A DNA stretch of 64,000 nucleotides, taken from Actinoplanes sichuanensis. GTDB lineage: Bacteria; Actinomycetota; Actinomycetes; Mycobacteriales; Micromonosporaceae. The stretch is from contig NZ_AP028461.1 of assembly GCF_033097365.1 (NCBI RefSeq), positions 11,497,501 to 11,561,500 on the forward strand. Reading direction: 5' to 3'. Below, in pieces: positions 9,478-17,019 of this stretch (within the stretch, counting starts at the first letter, position 1; every line of letters begins with the position of its first letter). The position numbers and the translations under genes were made by a program. The notes beneath the pieces were generated by a model. It was not told where the DNA came from, searched no databases, and saw only the letters and a list, made by a program, of their open reading frames with translations.

Positions 9478-11744
9478 TGAGCCCCAGCAGCACCTACCGA
9501 GTCCAGGTCCGCCCGGATTTCCCGCTCACCAGCGCCGCCGAGATAGCCGACTACCTGGCTGATCTCGGGGTGAGTCACCTCTACTCGGCCCCGCTGCTCA
9601 CCGCCGCGCCGGATTCGCAGCACGGTTACGACGTGGTGGACCATTCGCGGGTCAGCCCGGCGCTGGGTGGGCCGGACGGGCTGGCGGCGCTCGCCGGAGC
9701 ACTCAAGGCCGCCAATCTGGGCCTGGTCGTGGACATCGTGCCCAACCACGCCGGGGTCGGCGTCCCGCACACCAACCCCACCTGGTGGGACGTGCTGAAG
9801 AACGGCCGGGATTCGGACTTCTCCGGCCACTATGACATCGACTGGACGCGCGGGAGGATCCTGCTCCCCGTGCTGGCCGACAGCGAGGACGCCCTGGACG
9901 ATCTGCGGATCGAGGACGGCGAACTGCGCTACTTCGACAAGCGCTACCCGATCGCCGACGGCACCGGCGACGGGACACCCCGCGAGGTGCACGACCGCCA
10001 ACACTACGAGCTGGTCAACTGGACCCGCGGCGACCGCGAGATCAACTACCGGCGGTTCTTCGCCATCACCGACCTGGCCGGGCTGCGCGTCGAGGACCCC
10101 GACGTCTTCGCCGCCACCCACGCCGAGATCCTGCGCTGGTACAACGAAGGCCTGGCCCAGGGCATCCGGGTCGACCACCCGGACGGGCTGCGCAACCCGG
10201 CCGAATACTTCAACCGGCTCCGGGACGCCGCCCCGGACGCCTGGATCGTGGTCGAGAAGATCCTCGAACCGGGCGAACGCATGCCCGCCTGGCCGGTCGC
10301 CGGCACCACCGGGTACGACGCGATGGCCGAGGTCAACGGCGTCTTCGTCGACCCGGCCACGGAGGCGTTCTTCGACACCCTCGCCCACCACCTGACCGGC
10401 GCCACGGTCTCCTGGCAGGACCTGGTGCACGACGCCAAACTGCACGTGGCGACGAACGTGCTGGCCGCCGAGCTGGCCCGGCTCGCGGCGCTCGTACCCG
10501 AGATCGAGGCCGCACCCAAGGCGCTCGCCGAACTCGCCGCGTGTTTCCCGGTGTACCGCTCCTACCTGCCCGCCGGTAGCCGGGACCTGGCGACCGCCCG
10601 GTCCGAGGCGGGCCGCCGCCGCCCGCAGATGATCGCCGTGCTCGACCAGCTGACCGCCCGGCTGCGCAACCCGGCCGACGAGTTGGCGGTCCGGTTCCAG
10701 CAGTTCACCGGTGCGGTGATGGCCAAGGGCGTGGAGGACAACGCGTTCTACCGGTGGACCCGGTTCGTGGCCCGCAACGAGGTGGGCAACGACCCGGCGA
10801 AGTTCGGCGTCACGATCGACGAGTTCCACCACTACGCCGAGCAGCGGCACGCCGAGTGGCCGGACACCATGACGTCGCTGGCCACCCACGACACCAAACG
10901 CGGCGAGGACGTCCGCGCGAGGCTGGCGGTCCTCTCCGAGGTGCCCGGCGACTGGACCGAGGTGGTGCGCCGATGGGTCCGGTTCGCTCCGCTCCCGGAT
11001 CCGGCGCTGGCCCATCTCCTCTGGCAGGTCACGGTCGGCGCATGGCCGATCTCCCGAGAGCGACTTCAGGCGTACGCCGTGAAGGCCGCCCGGGAAGCCG
11101 GAACCGGAACGAACTGGCTGAGTCCGGATGAGGGTTTCGAGACCGCCCTGCGGCAGATGGTCGACCGGATCTTCGACGATCCGGCGCTGCATCGGGAGGT
11201 CGCCGACTTCGCCACGTCGATCGCCCCGCCCGGCTGGTCGAACTCGCTCGGCCAGAAGCTGGTGCAGCTCACCATGCCCGGCGTTCCGGACGTCTACCAG
11301 GGCACCGAACTGTGGGACCACTCGCTGGTGGATCCGGACAACCGGCGTCCGGTCGACTTCGCCGCCCGCCGTGAGCTGCTCGGCCGCATCGACGACGGTT
11401 GGCTGCCACCCGTCGACGAGACGGGCGCGGCGAAACTGCTGATCACCAGCCGGATCCTGCGGCTGCGCCGACAGCGGCCGGAACTCTTCACCGGTTACCG
11501 CCCGGTCTTCGCCGACGGACGGGTTCCGGAGCACGTGCTGGCCTTCGACCGGGGCGGCGTGGTGGCGGTCGCCACCCGGCTCCCGGTCGGATTGTCACGG
11601 CACGGCGGCTGGGGAGACACCACGCTGTCACTGGACGGACATAGTTGGACGGAAGTGTTCACGAACACCGGCTACGGTGGCAATCGCCTCGCCGTGGCCG
11701 AGTTGCTGCACACCTATCCCGTCGCTCTGCTGGTGAAAGAATGA
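9477..11744 (+). CDS. treY: malto-oligosyltrehalose synthase
   Basis: 755 aa. Starts inside the glgX stop codon. TreY converts the reducing-end alpha-1,4 bond of maltodextrins to alpha,alpha-1,1, giving maltooligosyl trehalose. The N terminus STYRVQVRPDFPLTSAAEIADYLADLG is characteristic. GH13 motifs: DIVPNHAGV, GIRVDHPDGLRNP, VVEKILEPGE and ATHDTKRGEDVRAR; the last is specific to TreY, as are GVEDNAFYRW and PGVPDVYQG near the end. Length is within the family range. The stop TGA overlaps the ATG of treZ (ATGA). No anomalies seen. Confidence 0.96.
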
Positions 11745-13471
11745 CTCTCTTCTCGGTGTGGGCGCCGGAAAAGCCCGTTCGTCTTCGGATCGCCGATCAG
11801 GATCGCGAGATGGAGCCCGGCGAGGGCGGTTGGTGGCACCTCGACGTGCCGGCCGCCGAGCCCGGCAGCGACTACGCCTTCCTACTGCCCGGCGCCGACA
11901 GCCCGCTGCCCGATCCGCGGTCGGCATGGCAGCCGGCGGGGGTGCACGGCCCGAGCCGGGTGTACGACCACTCGGCCTTCGCCTGGACCGACCACGGTTG
12001 GACCGGCCGGCAGCTTCCCGGCTCGGTCCTCTACGAGCTGCACGTCGGCACGTTCACCTCGGAGGGCACCTTCGACGCCGCGATCGAACGGCTCGACCAC
12101 CTCGTCGACCTCGGTGTCGACCTGGTCGAGCTGCTGCCGGTCAACGCGTTCAACGGCACCTACAACTGGGGTTACGACGGGGTCTGCTGGTTCGCGCCGC
12201 ACGAGGCGTACGGCGGCCCGGACGGGCTCAAACGGTTCGTCGACGCGGCCCACGCCAAGGGCCTCGGGGTGGTGCTCGACGTGGTCTACAACCACTTCGG
12301 GCCGTCCGGGGCGTACGCGCCGATGTTCGCCCCCTACCTCGGCAACAAGAGCAACGCCTGGGGCGACTCGATCAACCTGGACGGGCCCGGCTCGGACGAG
12401 GTGCGCCGCTACATCGTCGACAGTGTGCTGATGTGGCTGCGCGACTACCACGTCGACGGGCTGCGGCTGGACGCCGTGCACGCGCTGCACGACGAGGGCG
12501 CCGTCCACCTGCTCGAACAGATGGCGGTCGAGGTGGAGACGCTCTCCACCGAGCTGCGCCGTCCGCTGTCGCTGATCGCCGAGAGCGACCTCAACGACGC
12601 GAAACTCATCACCCCGCGAGAGGCCGGGGGGTACGGGCTGCACGCCCAGTGGGACGACGACGTCCACCACGCCCTGCACACCCTGCTCACCGGGGAACGC
12701 CAGGGCTACTACGGGGACTTCGGGTCGCTGGACTGCCTGCGTACCGTCCTGGAGGGGGCGTTCTTCCACGCCGGGACCTGGTCGTCGTTCCGGGGCCGTC
12801 GGCACGGCCGTCCGGTCGACCGGCAGCGCACCCCCGGCCACCGGTTCGTCGCGTTCCTGCAGAACCATGACCAGATCGGCAACCGGGCGGTCGGCGACCG
12901 GCTCACCGCCACCCTCTCGCCGGGCCTGCTCAAGGTGGCCGCCACCCTGCTGCTGACCTCCCCGTTCACGCCGATGCTGTTCATGGGCGAGGAGTGGGCG
13001 GCCAGCAGCCCCTGGCAGTACTTCACCTCGCATCCCGAGCCCGACCTGGCCGCCGCCGTGCAGAACGGGCGACGACGCGAATTCGCCAGTCACGGCTGGG
13101 CCGAGGCCGACGTGCCCGACCCGCAGGACCCGGCCACCTTCGAGCGGTCCAAGCTCGACTGGTCCGAGCTGGGCAAACCCGGGCACGCCGAGATCCTCGA
13201 CCTGTACCGCAAGCTGATCGCCCTGCGCCGGAGCACACCGGGCCTCACCGACCCGTGGTTGCACCAGGTCGAGGTGTGGCACGGCGACCAGCACGTGGTC
13301 ATCCGGCGCGGGCCCAGTGTGGTCGCCGCCAACCTGGCCGCCGTGCCGCAGACGGTCAGTGTGCGGGCGCTGCCCCGGTCGGTGCTGTTGGCCACCGCGC
13401 CCGGTGTCGTCGTCGAACGCGACCGGCTCGTGCTGCCACCGGAGAGCGCCGCCGTAGTCTCGGTCCGCTGA
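11741..13471 (+). CDS. treZ: malto-oligosyltrehalose trehalohydrolase
   Basis: 576 aa, last gene of the glgX-treY-treZ operon. TreZ releases free trehalose from maltooligosyl trehalose. The N-terminal E-set domain is short (FSVWAPEKPVRLRI). The barrel has LYELHVGTFTSEGTFDAAI, ELLPVNAFNGTYNWGYDGV, DVVYNHFGP, GLRLDAVHAL (nucleophile Asp), LIAESDLND (acid/base Glu) and LQNHDQIGNRAVGDRL, all typical of TreZ. PFTPMLFMGEEW near the end is also conserved. Trehalose is a stress protectant and carbon reserve in actinomycetes. A small gap of 21 bp separates it from the yidD-like gene. Confidence 0.96.
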   Translation: MTLFSVWAPEKPVRLRIADQDREMEPGEGGWWHLDVPAAEPGSDYAFLLPGADSPLPDPRSAWQPAGVHGPSRVYDHSAFAWTDHGWTGRQLPGSVLYELHVGTFTSEGTFDAAIERLDHLVDLGVDLVELLPVNAFNGTYNWGYDGVCWFAPHEAYGGPDGLKRFVDAAHAKGLGVVLDVVYNHFGPSGAYAPMFAPYLGNKSNAWGDSINLDGPGSDEVRRYIVDSVLMWLRDYHVDGLRLDAVHALHDEGAVHLLEQMAVEVETLSTELRRPLSLIAESDLNDAKLITPREAGGYGLHAQWDDDVHHALHTLLTGERQGYYGDFGSLDCLRTVLEGAFFHAGTWSSFRGRRHGRPVDRQRTPGHRFVAFLQNHDQIGNRAVGDRLTATLSPGLLKVAATLLLTSPFTPMLFMGEEWAASSPWQYFTSHPEPDLAAAVQNGRRREFASHGWAEADVPDPQDPATFERSKLDWSELGKPGHAEILDLYRKLIALRRSTPGLTDPWLHQVEVWHGDQHVVIRRGPSVVAANLAAVPQTVSVRALPRSVLLATAPGVVVERDRLVLPPESAAVVSVR

Positions 13472-13492
13472 GGTGCACCCTTCCGCCATCAT

Positions 13493-13870
13493 GTGATCGT
13501 GAGCGTGCGCAAGAAGAAGAAAAAGAAGGACTCTGCGCATTCGTGGTTCGACGCCTGCACGCCGAACTGCGACTGCGACATACCCGGATGTGACTGCTTC
13601 TCGCTGAGCATGATGGTGCGGTTGTTCGCCGCGCTCAGCCGTACCCCTGGAAGCTCCCGGGCCGAACGGGCGGTGACCACCGCCATCCGCGGCTATCGGA
13701 AAGTCTCGCCCCGGCTGCCCACCCGGTGCCGCTACACGCCCACCTGCAGCGCGTATGCGCTCCAGGCGATCGATCGGCATGGTCTTCGGACCGGGCTGCG
13801 GCTGACCGCCGCGCGTCTCGCCCGATGCCGTCCGGGTGTCCCCTTCGGTACCGGGGATCCCGTTCCCTGA
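13493..13870 (+). CDS. yidD: YidD-like membrane protein insertion efficiency factor with an unusual Lys/Cys-rich leader
   Basis: 125 aa. The C-terminal half carries the YidD signature: AIRGYRKVSPRLPTRCRYTP, TCSAYALQAIDRHG and the RLARCRPG...DPVP ending. YidD is a small amphipathic protein that helps YidC-dependent insertion, usually encoded in rnpA-yidD-yidC near the origin. Here it stands alone after treZ, so it is probably a second copy. The first 45 residues are odd: six consecutive lysines, then CTPNCDCDIPGCDCF with five cysteines, which could bind a metal. The start is uncertain: GTG at 13493 or GTG at 13499; neither has a strong ribosome binding site. Confidence 0.85.
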   Translation: MIVSVRKKKKKKDSAHSWFDACTPNCDCDIPGCDCFSLSMMVRLFAALSRTPGSSRAERAVTTAIRGYRKVSPRLPTRCRYTPTCSAYALQAIDRHGLRTGLRLTAARLARCRPGVPFGTGDPVP

Positions 13871-13915
13871 GGATGTCGGGCACGATGACTCGTCTGGGGA
13901 CGAAGGGACGGGTCG

Positions 13916-15124
13916 ATGGCTGACACCGAGAACGGCGGCGACGGCGCCGCACCACGCCAGCCTCCGCCGGACGACAGCTGGCTCCTGCGGACCTTGCAGC
14001 AGCTGCCGCCCAAGCAGTTGGCCGCACTGCGCCGGTTCGTGACCGCCGCCGCCCCGCCGGAACCGCCGCCGGTCCCGACCGTTCCGGTCGAGGAGATGAC
14101 GGTCGAGGAGCTCGCCTCCCGGGACCTCGCCGCGCAGGCGGCGCTGGAGCGGGCCCGGGCCGAGGAGGCCGAGCGCGCGGCGATCACCCGACGGGACAAC
14201 CAGTTCAAGGTGTGGCGGCTGGCCGGGCTCGGGGTGCTCATCGTCCTGACCCTGCTGGTCTCGCTGGGTCGTCTGCTGGTCGGCGGGCCGCCGTCGGTCG
14301 CCGAGCTGCGCGCCCAGTCAGGTGTCGACACGTGGACGACCCTGGCCATCGGCGTCAAGGACGACCAGTACGGGGTGGCCTACTACGACGGGAAGACCTG
14401 GTCCGGGTTCGACATCGACATCGCGTACATGATCGCCGCCGACCTGGGCTTCCGCCGGGACGACGTGCGTTTCTACGGCCTGGAGAGCGAGGACCGGGCC
14501 CGGATGCAGGCCGCCGATCCGGTCGACGGCAAACGCGTGCCGGTCCAGCTGGTGATCGCCAGCTACAGCATCACCGACGAGCGGAAGAAGGCCGGGGTCC
14601 ATTTCTCCGAGCCCTACCTCTACACCGAGCAGTCGGTGATCACCCTCACCGGGCACGCCCCGGTGGTCGCCCTCAAGGACCTCAAGGACCAGCGGGTCTG
14701 CACCCTGTCGACGTCGACCAGCGCGAGCGCGTTGGACGACGTCGGGGCGATCGTCACCCAGAAGAACCGGGTCGGGGAGTGCTTCAAGGCGCTCGACCAG
14801 AACCAGGTCGAGGCGATCAGCACCGACGCCGCCATCCTGGCCGGCTGGAAGCACAGATTCTCCGACAAGTACGCGCACTGGGACCTGGGTCTGGAATCGA
14901 ACGAGCGGTGGGGCGTCAACGTGGGCGAGAACCCGGCCCTGGAAAAGCTCGTCAACCTCACCCTGTACCGCTCCTACACCGATCCCGAGGACGACCGCTG
15001 GGAGAAGGCCTTCGAGCAGAACCTGCAGCCCCAGATCGAGGACACCCCGATCGCGGTCGGGCAGCAGCCGCCGGCGCAACGGCCGGAGATCGGCTGGATG
15101 CCGTGGGAGGATCCGCTGGGATGA
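13916..15124 (+). CDS. membrane-anchored solute-binding protein (SBP_bac_3, GlnH-like sensor)
   Basis: 402 aa, ATG with GAAGGGACGGG upstream. Residues 1-100 are cytoplasmic: a Pro-rich stretch and a charged helix (ASRDLAAQAALERARAEEAERAA). One membrane segment spans about 101-122. The rest is an extracellular periplasmic-binding fold of the amino-acid family (LAIGVKDDQYGVAYYDG, WSGFDIDIAYMIAADLGF, VQLVIASYSITDERKKAGVHFSEPYL-type core). Instead of a lipobox it has a true transmembrane anchor and a cytoplasmic tail, which suggests signalling rather than ABC transport; no ABC genes are adjacent. It overlaps the next membrane gene (ATGA). In mycobacteria, GlnH senses Asp/Glu and works with membrane protein GlnX and kinase PknG; this pair may be the equivalent. 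Confidence 0.8.
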   Translation: MADTENGGDGAAPRQPPPDDSWLLRTLQQLPPKQLAALRRFVTAAAPPEPPPVPTVPVEEMTVEELASRDLAAQAALERARAEEAERAAITRRDNQFKVWRLAGLGVLIVLTLLVSLGRLLVGGPPSVAELRAQSGVDTWTTLAIGVKDDQYGVAYYDGKTWSGFDIDIAYMIAADLGFRRDDVRFYGLESEDRARMQAADPVDGKRVPVQLVIASYSITDERKKAGVHFSEPYLYTEQSVITLTGHAPVVALKDLKDQRVCTLSTSTSASALDDVGAIVTQKNRVGECFKALDQNQVEAISTDAAILAGWKHRFSDKYAHWDLGLESNERWGVNVGENPALEKLVNLTLYRSYTDPEDDRWEKAFEQNLQPQIEDTPIAVGQQPPAQRPEIGWMPWEDPLG

Positions 15125-16170
15125 CCACCGACATCAAGACCGGACGGGTCACCAAGGGGCGCGTCCCGGTCCGCCCCGGCTACCGCGCCGAGCTGAACTG
15201 GCTGCTCGCCGTGCTGCCCGGGTTCCCGCTGCTGCTGCTCGTCCTGCGGCTGTGGTATCTGAGCCGGCAGGACCTGCCCACGATGCTGCTGCTCGTGCAG
15301 TACATCAACCCGCTCGGCATGATCGGCGCCCTGTTCATCACGCTGAGCTGGACGGTGCCCGCCGCCATCCTGCTGGTCCGAGTGCTCGGCGGCATCTCGC
15401 TGGTCAGCTCACCGGGCCAGACCGCGACGTCGTTCCTGTCCGTGGCCGCGTTCCGGATGCCCGGCTGGGTCGTCGTGATCGCCGTCGGCATCGCCGCTTT
15501 CACGTGGCAACTGCGCATGCTGCCGTTGCTGATGATGCTGGTGGTGGCGATCCTCGGGCTGACCGCGGTGCAGGGTGAGCACGGTGAACCGTGGCTGATG
15601 CGCTGGCTCACGCTCGGCGTGCCGGTGCTCGTCGCGATCACCGTGTGGATCTTCGTCTGGCCCGGAGTGGTCGCCTCGCTCCGCGCTGGGGAGTACACGA
15701 CGGCCGTACTCCTGCTTGCTCCTCCGCTCTTCGGTCCGGTCCTCACCGGGCCCGTTCCGGAACGCTGGGCCCGGATCGCCACCCATTGGCCCGCCGTGGC
15801 GGTCGCCTTCGCCATACCGTTCATGGTCGGCGTGGTCTTCCTGCGCGCCCCGGTCCTGCCGGACAGCGCCATCGAGGTGGAGACCGAGGGCGAGCCGATG
15901 CGGGTGGTCCGGGGCCAGCTCATCGCCGTCGACGACACCTCCACCACGATGCTGGAGGCCACCGGCCAGGTCACCTTCATCCCCAACGGCGAGGTCCGGT
16001 CGAAGACGCTCTGCCCGCAGGCCTCCGACGATCCGGGCAGCGGCATCACGGTCCGCGGCTGGCCGATCGAGGCCCCGGCACTGGAATGGATCGCACCGAC
16101 ACGGCCGGTCACCGAAATCGATCCCCGATGCCTCGGCCGGCCCCTGAATCGGGGTTCAGGCGGTGGATGA
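15121..16170 (+). CDS. polytopic membrane protein, GlnX-like candidate
   Basis: 349 aa, ATG overlapping the stop of the solute-binding gene. About seven hydrophobic segments lie between residues 25 and 245 (for example LLAVLPGFPLLLLVL, MIGALFITLSW, GWVVVIAVGIAAFTW, LLMMLVVAILGL, VLVAITVWIFVWPGVV, VAVAFAIPFMVGVVFL). The last 100 residues are non-membrane (IEVETEGEPMRVVRGQ, LEATGQVTFIPNGEV) and probably extracellular. I do not recognise a domain of known function. The tight overlap with the solute-binding sensor and the PP2C phosphatase that follows make a joint signal-transduction role likely, by analogy with GlnX in the GlnH-GlnX-PknG system; homology to GlnX itself is not proven. Confidence 0.7.
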   Translation: MTTDIKTGRVTKGRVPVRPGYRAELNWLLAVLPGFPLLLLVLRLWYLSRQDLPTMLLLVQYINPLGMIGALFITLSWTVPAAILLVRVLGGISLVSSPGQTATSFLSVAAFRMPGWVVVIAVGIAAFTWQLRMLPLLMMLVVAILGLTAVQGEHGEPWLMRWLTLGVPVLVAITVWIFVWPGVVASLRAGEYTTAVLLLAPPLFGPVLTGPVPERWARIATHWPAVAVAFAIPFMVGVVFLRAPVLPDSAIEVETEGEPMRVVRGQLIAVDDTSTTMLEATGQVTFIPNGEVRSKTLCPQASDDPGSGITVRGWPIEAPALEWIAPTRPVTEIDPRCLGRPLNRGSGGG

Positions 16171-16251
16171 GTGTAATTTCAGCAACGACATGTGCGACAT
16201 GCCGCCCACCACGTGCAGACAGGCTGGCGTCGACCTGGCAGGCTGCACGCC

Positions 16252-16974
16252 ATGACCTTGCACCTCCGGTGGGCGGCCGTCACCGACCAAGGACACGTTC
16301 GGAGCAACAACGAGGACGGTCACTTCGCCGGTGACTCGCTTCTCGTCGTCGCCGACGGCATGGGCGGCATGGCCGCCGGCGATCTGGCCAGCCGGATCGC
16401 CATCGAAGCCATGGTCTCGCTCGACACGCCGATCTCCACCGAGCACCAGATGGACGCCCTGCACCGGGCGCTCGAAGTCGCCAACGGCCGGATCGCCGAG
16501 CAGGTGGCCCTCGACCCCACGCTGGCGGGCATGGGCACCACGCTGACGGCGGTGCTGTTCAACGGTGAGCGCGCGGCCATGGCCCACGTCGGTGACTCCC
16601 GGGCCTATCTGCTGCGCGACGGCCGGCTCAACCAGCTCACCAAGGACGACACGTACGTCCAGATGCTCGTCGACCAGGGCCTGATCAAGCCGGAGGAGGC
16701 GGCTGCACACCCACGGCGGGCCGTCGTCACCCGGGTGCTCCAGGGCGAGCCGGTCACCCCGGCCTACGTCATCGTCGAGCCACAACTGGGTGACCGCTGG
16801 CTGCTCTGCAGTGACGGGCTGACCGGCGTCGTGCCCGACCCGGTCCTCGAGGAAGAGCTGCGCACCATCGCGGATCCGAAGTCCTGCGCGGAGAGGCTCA
16901 TCGATCTCGCCCTACGCGGTGGCGGACCCGACAACATCACGGTGATCGTCGCCGACGTGACCGCGGGGGACTGA
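16252..16974 (+). CDS. PP2C-type protein serine/threonine phosphatase (PPM family)
   Basis: 240 aa, soluble. All metal and catalytic motifs are present in order: RSNNEDGHF, VADGMGGMAAGD, GMGTTLTAV, AHVGDSRAYLLRDG, LTKDDTYVQ, LCSDGLTG and GGPDNITVIV. Such enzymes remove phosphate from Ser/Thr residues modified by Hanks-type kinases. No kinase gene is in the window. It follows the membrane-sensor pair by 81 bp on the same strand, so it could reset a phosphorylation set by a PknG-like kinase. An upstream in-frame GTG at 16192 would add 20 residues with no family match, so the ATG at 16252 is preferred. Confidence 0.93.
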   Translation: MTLHLRWAAVTDQGHVRSNNEDGHFAGDSLLVVADGMGGMAAGDLASRIAIEAMVSLDTPISTEHQMDALHRALEVANGRIAEQVALDPTLAGMGTTLTAVLFNGERAAMAHVGDSRAYLLRDGRLNQLTKDDTYVQMLVDQGLIKPEEAAAHPRRAVVTRVLQGEPVTPAYVIVEPQLGDRWLLCSDGLTGVVPDPVLEEELRTIADPKSCAERLIDLALRGGGPDNITVIVADVTAGD

Positions 16975-16990
16975 GCGGGTATTTTACTCC

Positions 16991-17010
16991 GGCCGCGACG
17001 TCTCGCGGCC
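16991..17010. other. 8-bp perfect hairpin just before the GGDEF-EAL gene
   Basis: GGCCGCGA and TCGCGGCC flank a CGTC loop between the end of the PP2C gene (16974) and the GTG at 17020. No T-tract follows on the plus strand, so it is a weak terminator at best. It could also limit access to the start of the GGDEF-EAL gene, which has no clear ribosome binding site. Confidence 0.5.
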
Positions 17011-17019
17011 CGGACTCTG

